A DNA stretch of 64,000 bases from Antilocapra americana (GCA_007570785.1 ML664173.1:14169933-14233932), one strand, 5' to 3'; shown: positions 42,352 through 52,764, counted from the stretch's first letter. The notes: a model not told the origin generated them from the sequence alone. Numbers and translations: made by a program.

Positions 42352-42734
42352 TGTTATGCCCAAACTCCGGGTCCCAAGCCCCCGAAGAGACCAAGTCCAC
42401 ACAGCAATGCAAAAAGCATAAAGGGATTTATTGCTAGCCTGAGCTAGGGCTCAAGTCTCATCCAACGCAGTGGAGTCTGACAAGAGCCCCGCGCTCCAAA
42501 CCACAGTTGCTTATATACAGGCAGTTCTTTGTTACAGCATTGGTATAGCTGGCAGTCAATGTTTGGTCAGTTTAAGCTTCGCGTCTGCCCTGGATGGTCT
42601 ATCTCTTGGCGCCCTCAGGACTTTCCTGGCTTGTGGGGGGAGGTATGAGGTGAGGGTTGGGGAGGTCTCCAGAACTAGGGCCTGCTGTATCTCCCAGCAG
42701 CCTGTCACGGAAGCTGTTTTGCTTACACACCACA
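42352..42734 (-). repeat. Solo LTR of a class II-like ruminant endogenous retrovirus
   Basis: A 383-bp unit with TG...CA ends, flanked by the 5-bp repeat ggatc (42347-42351 and 42735-42739). A sixth duplicated base may have mutated. On the minus strand it has a TATA box (complement at 42510-42517) and an AATAAA polyadenylation signal (complement at 42427-42432) in the order U3, R, U5. No internal retroviral genes are present. It resembles bovine BTLTR-type LTRs from memory. It must be younger than the SINE it interrupts. Confidence 0.88.
42510..42517 (-). promoter_or_regulatory. TATA box of the solo LTR promoter
   Basis: The complement cttatata gives TATATAAG on the minus strand, 78 bp upstream of the LTR's AATAAA signal, a normal U3-R spacing. 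Transcription would proceed toward lower coordinates. Confidence 0.7.
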
Positions 42735-42846
42735 GGATCAAACCCAGGTCTCCCACATTGCAGACAGATTCTTTACCAGTTGAGCCACAGGGAAGCCCTT
42801 CTTAAAGGTAGGAGATAAAATTCTCATATGAAAAATGTCCTCCTTG

Positions 42847-42962
42847 GGAACTTTCCTGGTGGGCCAGTGGTTAAGACTCTGAAGTTTTACTGCAGGGGGC
42901 GCTGGTTCTATCCCTAGTCAGGGAACAAAGATCCCACGTGCCACAGTGTGTGGCCCTCCCCT
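42847..42962 (+). repeat. Short CHR SINE, sense
   Basis: 'gaactttcctggtgggccag', 'cagggaacaaagatcccacg'. Confidence 0.88.
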
Positions 42963-43193
42963 CTCCCCCAATAACATGTTTTCCTTATATCAACGAAAGT
43001 AGCATTCTTATGAAGGACAAAAAGTTGAGACCAAGAGAATGCTATAAAAAGAGGCCCTGCTAAAATAATTATCTTTCATTAGCTTCCCTTCATAGTTAAG
43101 TCACTTTTCCACAATGGTCCCTCTTTGTTCAATCTAATATAAAAGCAAGGAGGTTTCGCCATTTCTTTGGGTCTTCCTGTGTCACATAAAATA
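42963..43193. other. Unique sequence
   Basis: Nothing recognised. Confidence 0.35.
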
Positions 43194-43205
43194 TTTATTA
43201 AGTAT

Positions 43206-43358
43206 CAGTTTAGTTCAGTTGCTCAGTCGTGTCCAACTGTGACCCTGTGGACTGCAGCACTCCAGGCTTCTCTGTCCATCACCAACTACCAAAGCTTACT
43301 CAAATTCTTGTCCATTGAGTTGGTGATGCCATCCAACCATCTCAACCTCTGTCGTCCC
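43206..43358 (-). repeat. Short BovB/Bov-A-derived SINE, antisense, with duplication
   Basis: 'cagtttagttcagttgctca' to 'accatctcaacctctgtcg'. The exact 12-bp duplication tttattaagtat lies at 43194-43205 and 43359-43370. It ends cleanly at the BovB internal point, as a 5'-truncated BovB-tail insertion. Confidence 0.93.
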
Positions 43359-43414
43359 TTTATTAAGTATATCTGTATGCTTTTCTCTCTGTTGATCTGT
43401 CTTATGTCAATTTA

Positions 43415-43566
43415 GGTGGCGCTAGCAAAGGATATAAGAGGCGGGTTTGATCCCTGGAGGAGGGCATGGCATCACACTCCAGTATTCTTGCCTGGAGAAG
43501 GCCGTGGACAGAGGATCCTGGTGTTGCAAAGAGTCAGACATGAGGGAAGCAACTGAGCGTGCACAC
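43415..43566 (+). repeat. Bov-tA SINE with internal deletions
   Basis: The tRNA head is eroded, then 'gggtttgatccctggagga' and 'cttgcctggagaaggccgtg'. The duplication atgtcaattta / atgtcagttta (43404-43414, 43567-43577) has one mismatch. Confidence 0.88.
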
Positions 43567-43737
43567 ATGTCAGTTTAATTGTTATGCTCAGGCAAAAGAA
43601 CCCTCGAGAGTAAAGGTAAAACTTGGCCTTTTCAGTGGTTTTCTGAGATCTTAGCTGTGTCACTGCTCTCGGGCCAAGAATTTAGCCTTTCTGAGTCCCA
43701 AAGAGGACTGGAATGATTCCTAATGGGGGAATCCAGA

Positions 43738-43937
43738 GGATTTTGTCCTCTAGTGGACAGCTGGCAATGTCTGGAGACAGTTTTTGGTTGTTTCCAGAGG
43801 AGGGAGAGGTTGCTGCAGGCATCTAGTGAGTAGAGGCCAGGGATGCTGCCAAACATCCGGCCCTACGCCGAACAATCCCCAGAACAGAGAATTATCCAAC
43901 CCCAAATGTCTATAGCACCCAGGTTGAGAAACCCTGA
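43738..43937 (+). repeat. MER20 DNA transposon (hAT-Charlie)
   Basis: 'ggcaatgtctggagacagtt', 'ggcatctagtgagtagaggc', 'cagggatgctgccaaacatc' and the terminal 'ggttgagaaaccctg' are the MER20 order. MER20 copies can carry enhancer activity in other tissues; nothing here shows that directly. Confidence 0.9.
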
Positions 43938-44049
43938 AGTAGAAAGATCATGAGTGTCCCTTCCTGCCCTGAAAATCAGAGGACTGGTGGAGGGCCTCGG
44001 AGACTGGCTAGGGCTGGGAAAAAAGGGTGATCTCACTTTGAAGCCCTTG

Positions 44050-44222
44050 AAGGGGGATGAGCACAAGGAGTATTCCTAAACTGCTCTGACTTTCCCAATC
44101 ACTGGAGGCGACTGTTAAACGTTCAGAGCCAGCCCTAGAGCGTTCAGGGTGGGGCCCAACAATCTGTGCCTTGTTAACATCAGAATCTCCCGAGGGCACT
44201 CTAAGCAAGGTTGGGGTGGGTC
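44050..44222 (-). repeat. MER5-like fragment (weak)
   Basis: 'ggtggggcccaacaatctgt' and 'catcagaatctcccgagggc' resemble MER5. Boundaries uncertain. Confidence 0.5.
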
Positions 44223-44354
44223 CAGGAATCTGGGTGGTTTGTTGTTGTTTGAAACAACAAAAGTGATTCTATCTTGAAAGTTTATGTCTTTAGCTTTGAG
44301 GGGTTTCTGTGGGAGTTACCTGCATATACATTTATTCATTCATCATTCATTCAT
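44223..44354. other. Short unique spacer with (ATTC)n
   Basis: ATTC-type repeats at 44331-44354. Confidence 0.6.
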
Positions 44355-44560
44355 TCACTGTTGTTGTTCAATTGCTAAGTGGTGTCTGACTCTGCATTCC
44401 CGTAGACAGCAAGTCAGGCTCCTCTGTCTTCCTCTATCTCGCAGAGTTTGCTCAAATTCATGTCCATTGAGTTAGTGATGCCACACTATTCACAAGGTTC
44501 TCTAAGCAAGAATACTGGAGTGGGTTGCCGTTCCCTTCTCCAGTGGACCAAGTTTTGTCA
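44355..44560 (-). repeat. Bov-A composite, antisense
   Basis: 'ttgttgttcaattgctaagt' then BovB-like 'attcatgtccattgagttag', then Bov-A 'gaatactggagtgggttgc'. The switch at about 44480 suggests two fused units. Confidence 0.8.
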
Positions 44561-44680
44561 TAACTCTTCACTGTGACCTGTCCTTCTTGAGCGGCCCTGA
44601 AGGGCATGGCTCATATTGTTACTCAAGCCCCTTCGCCACGACAAGGCTGTGATCCATGAAAGGGTCATTCATTCATTCAT
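44561..44680. other. Unique spacer with second (ATTC)n
   Basis: ATTC repeats at 44665-44682. Confidence 0.6.
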
Positions 44681-45790
44681 TGTTGTTGTTCAGTTGCTAA
44701 GTTGTGTGTGCCTCTTAGTGACCTCATGGGCTGTGGGACATCAGGCTCCCCTGTCCTTCACTATCTCCTGGAGTTTGCTCACACTCATGTCCATTGAGTT
44801 GGTGATGCCATCCAGCCATCTCATCCTCTGTTGCCTCCTTCTTCTGTCCTCAATCTTTCCCTGTATCAGGGTCTTTTCCAATGAGTTGGCTCGTCACATC
44901 TGGTAGCCAGAGTATTGGAGTTTCACATGATCTTTGTGTTTTGAATGTTGAGCTTTAAGCCACCTTTTTCACTCTCCTCTTTCACTTTCATCAAGAGGCT
45001 CTTTAGTTCCTCTTCACTTTGTCATAAGGGTGGTGTCATCTGCATATATGAGGTTATTAATATTTCTCCTGGCAATCTTGATTCCAGCTTGTGTTTCACT
45101 CAGCCCAGCGTTTCTCATGATGTTCTCTGCATATAAGTTAAATAAGCAGGGTGACAACATACAATATTGATATACTCCTTTCCCAATTTGGAACCAGTCC
45201 ATTGTTCCATGTCCATTTCTAACTATTGCTTCTTGACCTATATACAGGTTTGTCAAGAGGCAGGTAAGGTGGTCTGGTAGTCCCATCTCTTTAAGAATTT
45301 CCCACAGTTTGCTGTGATCCACACAGTTAAAGGCTTTAGCATAGTCAATAAAGCAGAAGAAGATGTTTTTCTGGAATTCTCTTGCTTTTTCTATGATCTA
45401 ATGGATGTTGGTAATTTGATTTCTGGTTTCTCTGCCTTTTCTAAATCCAGCTTGAACATCTGGAAGTTCACGGTTCATGTACTGTTGAAGCTTTGCTTGG
45501 AGAATTTTGAGCATTACTTTGCTAGTGTGTGAGATGAGTGCGAATGTGCAGGAGTTTGAGCATTCTTTGGCACTGCCTTTCTTTGGTATTGGAATGAAAA
45601 CTGACCTTTTCCAGTCCTGTGGCCACTGTTGAGTTTTCCAAATTTGCTGGCATATTGAGTGCAGCACTTTCACAGCATCATCTTTCAGGATTTGAAATAG
45701 CTCAGCTGAAATTCCATCACCTCCACTAGCTTTGTTCATAGTGATGCTTCCTAAGGCCCACTTGACTTCACACTCCAGGATGTCTGATCC
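44681..45790 (-). mobile_element. BovB LINE, antisense, with a large internal deletion
   Basis: The antisense 3' end (44681-44925) joins directly to reverse-transcriptase-region sequence (44926 on, 'gatctttgtgttttgaatg'), so about 500 bp of C-terminal region is missing. The remainder runs upstream through the reverse transcriptase segment to 'cacactccaggatgtctgat'. Minus-strand frames at 45014-45322 and 45398-45739 are RT relics with frameshifts. Confidence 0.93.
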
Positions 45791-45807
45791 TGGAGTGAGT
45801 GATCACA

Positions 45808-45897
45808 CACCTAGACTCAGTTGGTAAAGCATCCACTTTCAATGCGGGAACCTGGGTTCGATCCCTTGGAAAAGGGAAGATCCCCTGGAGAAGTGGA
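45808..45897 (+). repeat. Bov-tA tRNA-head fragment
   Basis: 'gactcagttggtaaagcatc', 'ctgggttcgatcccttgg' and 'gggaagatcccctggagaag'. The Bov-A tail is missing. Confidence 0.8.
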
Positions 45898-46045
45898 ATC
45901 TTCCAGAGGAAGACGGTAGTTCCTGTGGGGAACTGCAGTGGCATTTGAAACAGGATTCCCCGGGGCAAGAACAGGCTCTGGGCAGCAGAGCTGGAGAGGC
46001 CTGCAGCTGGAAGCCTCCCCTTCCCACCAAAAAGATACCACTGCT

Positions 46046-46098
46046 GAAACCAACACGATAATGTAAAGAAAATTAAAATTAATAAATTAAATTTAAAA
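46046..46098 (+). mobile_element. Minute L1 tail insertion with 17-bp target duplication
   Basis: Only the last ~50 bp of an L1 ('aaccaacacgataatgtaaa' and A-rich tail) lie between exact 17-bp repeats aaaaagataccactgct at 46029-46045 and 46099-46115. This is an extreme 5' truncation. Confidence 0.92.
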
Positions 46099-46144
46099 AA
46101 AAAGATACCACTGCTCTTCCCTGAGCTTGATTCTTGGTCGCTTA

Positions 46145-46335
46145 ATTCATCAGTAATATTTACTGAGCATCCACTATGTGTTGGGTACTATCCTATGCAA
46201 CAGGGACACATCAGGTCAAAATAGGCCAAAATTCCTGCCCTCATGGAGCTTACATTCTTGTAAAAGGAGACAGATCCTAAGCAAAATAAACACAATTTAC
46301 AAAGCATGGCGGAAGGTGGTCAGCACTCTGGGGAG
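46145..46335 (+). repeat. Ancient dispersed repeat (same type as 30.4-31.0 kb)
   Basis: 'atttactgagcatccactat' and 'ctgccctcatggagcttaca' are very common mammalian ancient-repeat phrases. Family unassigned. Confidence 0.5.
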
Positions 46336-46554
46336 AATGCAGCAGAGCCAGGGACCATGAATACTGGACAGGGAAGGCCACGGGGGTGTGTGTGCAGTTA
46401 GATGCTCAAATTTCAAAAGACTGTCCTCTAAGACCTCACTGAGACTATGACGTTTGAGGGTTTCCTTTAAATCTTACGTAGCAGTCTCAAGTCACGAGTA
46501 CACATGTGCTGGCTGAAGGAGCCTTGTGCCAACAAGGTTGTACACCCCTCTAAG
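46336..46554. other. Unique sequence
   Basis: Nothing recognised. Confidence 0.35.
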
Positions 46555-46638
46555 GGGCAGACTGGAGGACAGAGGAGCTGTGCTACAATTCATGAGGTCG
46601 AATAATGAGACATGACTTAGTGGCTGAACAACAACAAG
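46555..46638 (+). repeat. Bov-A tail fragment, sense
   Basis: 'gactggaggacagaggagct' and 'gagacatgacttagtggctg'. Confidence 0.8.
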
Positions 46639-46659
46639 GGACAGAAGCCACCTCGCTGG

Positions 46660-47090
46660 CCTCTAGCCTTATCCATGGGACCCAACATAGAGCTGGACCC
46701 TCGTGGGCACTCAAAACTACTTTTTGGATGAATGAAAGAAAAAGAAATGAATACATAAATTTAAAAAAAAATGGAATGAATGAATGGAAAGGGAAAGGAA
46801 TTGTGTGTGCTGGAGTTTGGCTGTCTGGTCCAGATGTTGTAGAATCTTTGCAGTCCGGGCCCAGCCAGCCAAAGACCCTCCCTCTTCTGGGGAAGAAAAG
46901 GCTGAGACTTGGGCAGGGGAAAGGCCATGGTGGAATGGGGAAGGGTCCCCAGGGTAGGGAGGGTAAGGAGGGACGAGGTGGAGGGAAGTGGAGGGGGCAG
47001 AGAGCAGACGGAAGAGCCAGAAGAACAGGAGGGGAGAAAACAAAAGATCAATAAGAACAGTGGGAGGTGACAGCAGCCAGCCAGGGAGCA
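46660..47090. other. L2 scrap then purine-rich unique sequence
   Basis: 46660-46740 has an L2-like 3' end. 46880-47040 is purine-rich (GGA/GGG). The 149-codon frame 46605-47054 is a composition effect and begins in SINE DNA. Confidence 0.45.
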
Positions 47091-47094
47091 CTCC

Positions 47095-47375
47095 TCCCTT
47101 GATTAGAATTCATGAACTCCCCTCTTACATTAAGGCTTTATATGACACCTGGCCTTTAATGCAAAGCTGGCTGCGAACATTAAAAATTAAAAGCCGAAGG
47201 TAGGCTACATCCATCTCTGATAGCGCAGCTCCCCTCCTATCTGAGGTCTGCACAAAGCTATTACACATTGATAAATTATTTGGGGTAATAGCCGAGATAT
47301 TACATTGTTTCTGAGTGAAGGTAAAATCTCTCCCTGACACGGGCATTTATCAGGAGCGCCTTTCATCCTATTTAT
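47095..47375. promoter_or_regulatory. Strong candidate conserved non-coding element
   Basis: Repeat-free and sharply bounded by purine-rich DNA. Contains an octamer-like ATGCAAAG at 47159-47166, 'cattaaaaattaaaagccg', 'acacattgataaattattt', a SOX-like 'acattgtttct' (47303-47313) and several retained CpGs in AT-rich context. It is the best enhancer-like block in the window together with 31.15-31.33 kb. Conservation inferred. Confidence 0.45.
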
Positions 47376-47545
47376 TATGGGCCAGGTGAGCAGGGGCTGC
47401 AGCCCCCTGGGGTGTGTGGGCTGGGCCCTCTTCCCTTCCCCCGCCTCCCCTCCTTCCCTCTCTGCCACTCCCTTGATGGGGCATTGATGAACTTGTGACA
47501 AGCTAATTATTAACTTAAAGATCTGCACTTCACATTAACACAGGT
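47376..47545. promoter_or_regulatory. Continuation of the candidate conserved block
   Basis: After a CT-rich spacer (47420-47465), 'gatgaacttgtgacaagcta' and 'attattaacttaaagatctg' form a second AT-rich, repeat-free core. Confidence 0.35.
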
Positions 47546-47762
47546 AGGGGCTACTGAGGAAGTGGGAGGTTCGGTTACTGAGCAAACACAGCCTGGGTCC
47601 CTGACCGCACCTTGGTCCCACCTGTGAAAACTGACTCTTGGCCCATCTCAGTGTGCTCACGATCACTGGAAGGAAATACACACAGCTAGTGCTCCATCTT
47701 GCCACAGTCAGCCTCCCCCTCCCCATTCTGCAAGCTGGCAGCCAATCAGAGTTGCTGAATTA
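47546..47762. other. Unique sequence
   Basis: Nothing recognised. Confidence 0.35.
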
Positions 47763-47764
47763 TT

Positions 47765-47953
47765 GTTCTGCAAAGATTGAAGGCAGGAGGAGAAAGGGAC
47801 AACAGAGGATGAGATAGTTGGATGGCATCACCGGCTTGGCGGACATGAGTTTGAGCAAACTCCAGGAGTTGGTGATGGACAGGGAAGCCTGGTGTGCTTC
47901 AGTCCTTGGGGTCTCACAGAGTCAGACATGACTGAGCTACTCAATTGAACTGA
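47765..47953 (+). mobile_element. BovB 3' end, short sense copy
   Basis: 'gattgaaggcaggaggagaa' to 'gactgagctactcaattga'. Confidence 0.9.
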
Positions 47954-48171
47954 AAAGGATGAGGGCTCCGAGGTCTTCATCCCAAAGACCCCACCCAAGG
48001 GCACACACCACAGGTCCATCCTGAGTCTAGGCTGGAAGCCCCACCTCCTGCTGGTTCCCAAACTGATAGTATCAGCTCCTCCTGCTCTTCCCTAGGCTTT
48101 TCCAGCCTTCACATCCTCACTCCAAACTCCTTGATAGCGTCTTCTGTGCTGACACACCTGGAAGACAGCCT
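47954..48171. other. Unique sequence
   Basis: Nothing recognised. Confidence 0.35.
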
Positions 48172-48182
48172 TTGGAAGTTGG

Positions 48183-48309
48183 TTGTAGTGGTTTAGTCAC
48201 TCAGTTGTGTCTGACTCTTGTGACCCCATGGACGGTAGCCCACCAGGCTCCTCTGTCCATGGGATTCTTCAGGCAAGAATACTGGAGTGGATTGCCATTT
48301 CCTTTTCCG
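48183..48309 (-). repeat. Bov-A monomer, antisense, with duplication
   Basis: 'gtagtggtttagtcactcag' to 'gattgccatttccttttcc'. The exact 11-bp duplication ttggaagttgg lies at 48172-48182 and 48310-48320. Confidence 0.93.
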
Positions 48310-48320
48310 TTGGAAGTTGG

Positions 48321-49849
48321 GTGTGATGATAAGCAAGTCGTTTAAATTTCCCGAGTCTCGAGTTCCTCACCTGGAGTAGGAACATCACCATCACCATCAC
48401 CATCCAACCTCTTGGCATTGCTGTCATAACGAGTCACATCAGGCCTGGCTGGGCATTGGTACAGAGCCTCATAGGTGGGGTGTGTGCATGTATGACACAT
48501 CACCCTGGAGAAGAATAGCTGTAGATGTGGGTCCGGGGCACTCAGGAGCTATCTACCCACAAACACGTTTGGAAGAAGCATCTCCTCCAGGAAGTTTTCC
48601 AAGTGCCTTCTAGTTTCTAGGCACTGCACTCATCGCTGATGCAACACCAATGAACAGAACAGCCCTGTTGCTGTTCTCCAGCGGCTCCCAGCTATTGGAA
48701 CTGGCCTACTGTCCCCAGAGGGGAGAAGCAAGTGCTCTGGGTGTTTTTTGTCTCCAAGGCTCACTGGCCTTCCAACGTGCATCTGAGCCAGCTCCAACTC
48801 CTATCAAGGGCTTGGCACCTGATCGGCACTCAATAACCATCTTTGGAATGGATGAATGGAGGACTGAAGTGAATTTCGAGTCCCAGGTGGACCAGTGTAA
48901 GCTTGCTGAGTCTCCCTGGGCCCAAGGTATACAGTCACTCTTGCTTTCTAACAATCAAAGGCTGCCAGCTCTGCTCAGGGGAGCTGCTGATCTTCAAGCC
49001 CCAGCCAGTAAGATGACCTCCAGCAAAAAGGAAAGTGCCCTTTGTGGTTGGCTAGAAACTGAGAGCTCAAGTCCCCACTGCTGATGGAGGAGCCAGATGT
49101 CTGTCTTCTTTCTAGAATGTCCGCATGATGGCCAGACATGTAAGGAACCCACCAACCAGCCAGAGGAGAAAGGTAAGGTCACCACAGGGTATGCACTCCC
49201 TTTGAACCCAGTTTCCCACTCAGGCTGAGAGGTGGCTGAGTTTGCAGGACAGGTGGGGACTGGAGGAGGTCTGGGATGAGGTGTATGATGGCAGTCATTC
49301 TCTACAAACCCAGCCAGCGCCTCTCCAGGCTCCCTCTCTCTAGCCAGCCCTCTTGAACTTAGGTGGGACCATCTGACAGCTTCTCGGTTTTGGCTGCAGC
49401 CCTGCTTGCTGTCTCTGCAGTTCCCTGATTCTGTTCTCTGTCAGCCAAGACCAGTCCCTCCCTGCCCTGCACCCAACCACACTTCCCAAAGCCCAGGAAG
49501 GACACCTGAGCCCAGATGACTGATGACCTTGGACATCTCCCAGAGTGCCAGACCTATCTGACTACACTGAGGTTGAACCAGCTCCTTCCTGATGGATGTT
49601 TTCTTATTAGGGGAAGCAAGAGTGACTCTCAGCCACTACTGGGGACTCTTTTCTCTTCCTGCCGTGCCATTCTGATATCCCTGCTGGCTGAATGGAGAGT
49701 CGCAGTGGCCACTACGGAGAGTGGTCTTATTGAACAAGTGTGATAAACCAGAATAAAGACTGGCACCTTGCTGAAAGGTTGATTGTGTAAACCTACATGA
49801 AAGGGAAAGCCTTCCAAGGTTAGCTCAATGACAGAGTGATGGTAAGTCA
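48321..49849. other. Unique sequence with small repeats, no gene
   Basis: A (CAT/CAC) run lies at 48383-48405 and an L2-like tail at about 48800-48870. The 144-codon frame 48650-49084 has no domain, no good start context and overlaps the L2 scrap. No exon structure could be recognised. Confidence 0.4.
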
Positions 49850-50030
49850 TCATCATATTAGCAGCTGACGCTGAGGGTTCGCTGAGTGCCAGCACTGTGA
49901 TAAGTCCTTTGTAGTCAGTCTCTCGTTTAATCCTTATAAAACACCAGGAGGCTGGTTTTACAGAGGCTCAGAGGGGTGGAAATGGGGTGTGATCCTGAGT
50001 CTGACTCCAAACCACATGCTCTCAAATGTG
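49850..50030 (-). repeat. MIR SINE, antisense
   Basis: 'cgtttaatccttataaaaca', 'tttacagaggctcagagggg' and 'cctgagtctgactccaaacc'. Confidence 0.75.
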
Positions 50031-50780
50031 ACACCGGAAGGGATCTTCATGACTAGTTTATTCATCTCTTTATTTCTACACAAGAAAACTTTACTTATTT
50101 CCCAGAGAGGGAAACCCATTGCCCAGAACCCGTGGCAGAGTTGGGGAATGGATGCTAAGAGCCCTGATTCTAAATCCAGAGCCTTTCTCTACTGCTCTCC
50201 ATTGGTCTCCTCCCCTCTCCCATGTCCCTCCAATGCCGAGGGAAATCACCACGGTGGAGAGGGGACCCAGAGCCAGGAGAGCTGGGGTCTGAATGTGAAC
50301 AAACATTGCCAAACAAACCAGCAGTGTAGATGTGAGCCCCAAGGGAGCTCTGGGAAGCTGAATTTAAAGGTGGAAGCCAGAGTCAGGTGCCAGCTGGAGG
50401 TAGGGAGAGTGCAGGTACCCAAAGGCCCAGTGGTACAGGAGTCTAGAAGTTCAGGGAAGACTGTGGCCATGAGGCCCTGGTGCTGAGGGTGCTTTGGAAC
50501 GGAAGTCAGCAGAAACAGGGGTCTGCTGAAAAAGGAAAGATCTCAACAGGCCTGAGATAGAACCACCAAAGGAAGGCAAGAATGATGCCGGCAGCAGGTG
50601 AAGGCAGAGATGGAGGAGGCAGCAAGGCCCAGTGGCGAAAAGGAGGAGGGTGTCTAGTTACTAACAGGGGAAAAACTAGAGGCAGCTGAGTTTGAGGGAT
50701 GGGTGGCGGTGATAAGAAGGGAAGGGCTGGGCCACTGCCTGCACAGCCCACTTGGGCACAGGCAACAATCTGACCTGGGG
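50031..50780. other. Unique sequence; 165-codon frame not supported
   Basis: The plus frame 49989-50486 begins in the MIR and has no domain. Its antisense is also open in places, indicating composition. Confidence 0.4.
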
Positions 50781-51180
50781 CCACACGTGGCAGCTTGGAA
50801 AACTTCGTAGTTTACTGTTGATCATTTTGGAAGGAAAAGGATGTCAAGAGCATCTCAGGAATTTTTCCCAAGCATCACATAAATATTTTTCCTTTGTTAT
50901 TTTCACAAGCAGCTGTTATTAGTATTTAATTGGCACAAATCACTTTTTTTTGTCAGACTGCTTTTTTTTTTTTTCTTCAATGGAAATTTGTGTTGAGACT
51001 GGATCACATGGGAGCCTGAGTTTTTGAAGGTGGTATATTTATTCAAGAAAAAAAATTTAATGATACAAACATTATACTGGTATACCTAGACCTTTTGTAC
51101 AAAATCAATTTTAAACTGATTAAACTGAATTTTTAAAATGTTGGCCAGGAGGGGTAGCTGGTGTAGGACATTGTTTGTCT
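50781..51180. promoter_or_regulatory. Candidate conserved AT-rich element
   Basis: 'gcagctgttattagtattta' (E-box CAGCTG at 50913-50918 beside AT cores) and 'aattggcacaaatcac' lie in repeat-free AT-rich sequence. T-runs at 50946-50952 and 50963-50974. Inferred. Confidence 0.3.
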
Positions 51181-51590
51181 TGGTTTCTCTCTCATGAAGT
51201 TTCCAGGGTCCTCAAAATCCTTTCCATCTCTGAAAGGAGTGTTCCAGCCAGGTGGAAAGTATGCTCTCAACTTCACACTTTTAAGGACAGTAGACGGGCC
51301 GGGAGAGACACTTTTCACATCAGATAGCAGACGAATCACCATCCTTCAGGATGCACAAGCAGGCCAGCCTTGCATCTAAAGTCTTCACTAATTCTGCCTG
51401 TTTCTAATCTTTGTAATATTTCAAGTGGTTTTAGACTTGGCTGTTCAGAGTTAATATTGCTACAGGGGACGGGGGTGGGGGTAAGGAGGAGGAGTGACGT
51501 GTTTCTGCAAAGCCGGTGCCTTTGCACCCAGAACCTGGTAAGGGGGCAGTGGTCAGAGGGAAACAGAGGGAGAGAAAGATATCAAGTGTA
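51181..51590. other. Unique sequence, no gene seen
   Basis: Short frames of 60-73 codons on both strands. The run 'ctacaggggacgggggtggg' is G-rich. Confidence 0.35.
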
Positions 51591-51845
51591 GTAATCAGAA
51601 TGAAAAATGGAGCCACGGTTACTTTAAACAAGAGCTAATTCATCACAAGAACGAGTGGATAAGTAGCTGAGTTTCAGGCGTTCAGTAAGTTCCCCGTTAT
51701 GCTCCAAAAATTATTCCACCCCTGTCTGCATGCTCCCATAAATCATCTCTTCTTCACATCAGCTCCGATTACCAATTACTCCTGCCTGTAACATGCTTTC
51801 CTTGCCCAACACCATCTGATGGGGCCTTGCCTTTTAATTTTTCAA
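51591..51845. promoter_or_regulatory. Candidate conserved non-coding element
   Basis: Repeat-free 'caagagctaattcatcacaa', 'gctccgattaccaattactc' (bicoid/OTX-like GATTA and a homeodomain core). Followed by a CT-rich run. Inferred. Confidence 0.35.
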
Positions 51846-52764
51846 ATGCCTCCCCCCACCCCAGCTTTTCCTTTCTTCTTTCTCCTCCAGTCTCCCCCCT
51901 CCCCACCCCCATTCTCCTCTCTTTCTGTCATCTCTTCCTTGCACAAAGCCCCTGCCCACATCCCAGGCCCCTGCCACCTGGCCATCTGCACTGGTCCCTT
52001 GGGAAGCCATGAGGAAGAACCTCCCTGGGTAGCAGCGGCCCCGGGAAAGCCTTCGGAAAGTGTGAGAAGGACTCAGCTCCTAGCCCACTGTCGGCGTTCA
52101 TCCTCAGCTTGCTTCCTGGTCTGCAGATGGATGGAGTTTGAGTCTAGGGTTCTGACAACCTGTTGGAAAGGGCTGTGGATTGTCCCTAAGAGGAGAACTC
52201 TATACTCCCGCTGGCAGCCAGCATGATGACAGTGGTTGTATATATTTATCATGCCATTTGTGGGCTGCTGGCCGTGTTTGATGCACAGAGGTAGTGAGTC
52301 TCTGCAGGGCATTAAAAATTCCTTTAGAAGCAGCCCTGCCTTCCAGCTTCATTTCTGTTCCTGATGTAGAATCACCCAAAGCTGTGTTTTCCACACTGTA
52401 ATCACTGTTGTATCACTTTCACAATTTTGGTCAAATGGCAGTACTATATGTGCCATATCTTTTTAATACCAACTTTAAATTGATTTCAAAATTTAACTTT
52501 AAGCAAAAATTCATGAACTCATGTACTTAAGGTGACACTTATATTTTTTCCCAATATTATAAAAATATATGCTTAGCTCCTGTACCAATGGACTTATAAC
52601 TTCGTACTGAGCAGCATCCACAGTGCACATATTACAGGCTGGTAAAGCGTCATTCTCTCCTGGACACCCAGGTATGTGGTGTGATGGCTGACATGGAACC
52701 AGGACACAGAAGTCAGAGAAGTTAGGACCTCCATGAGTGTCTCCACACATTCCAGCCCCACCTC
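51846..52764. other. Unique sequence with AT-rich possible regulatory half
   Basis: 51846-51930 is CT-rich. 52200-52620 is AT-rich and repeat-free ('tatatttatcatgccatttg', 'actgtaatcactgttgtatc'). No gene; the 135-codon frame 51819-52226 has a low-complexity N-terminal half and no domain. Confidence 0.35.

Larger units (their letters stand above)
42224..42799 (-). repeat. Bov-tA SINE split by a solo LTR, antisense
   Basis: The left part 42224-42351 ends 'cagcccagggatc'. The right part 42735-42799 starts ggatcaaacccaggtctcc. Together they make one uninterrupted antisense Bov-tA, with the B-box region as the insertion site. Confidence 0.93.

Noticed and set aside
42470..42805. 111-codon frame in the LTR as a retroviral gene
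   Set aside because: It reads antisense through a solo LTR and SINE; no retroviral protein is encoded here.
44665..44682. Telomere-like or satellite repeat
   Set aside because: Only a few ATTC units, a simple microsatellite.
46605..47054. 149-codon lysine/glycine-rich frame
   Set aside because: Product of a purine-rich tract joined to SINE sequence.
48650..49084. 144-codon plus-strand open frame
   Set aside because: No recognisable domain; overlaps an L2-like scrap and overlapping frames on the other strand.
49989..50486. 165-codon plus-strand open frame
   Set aside because: Begins in an antisense MIR and is mirrored by open minus frames; no family resemblance.
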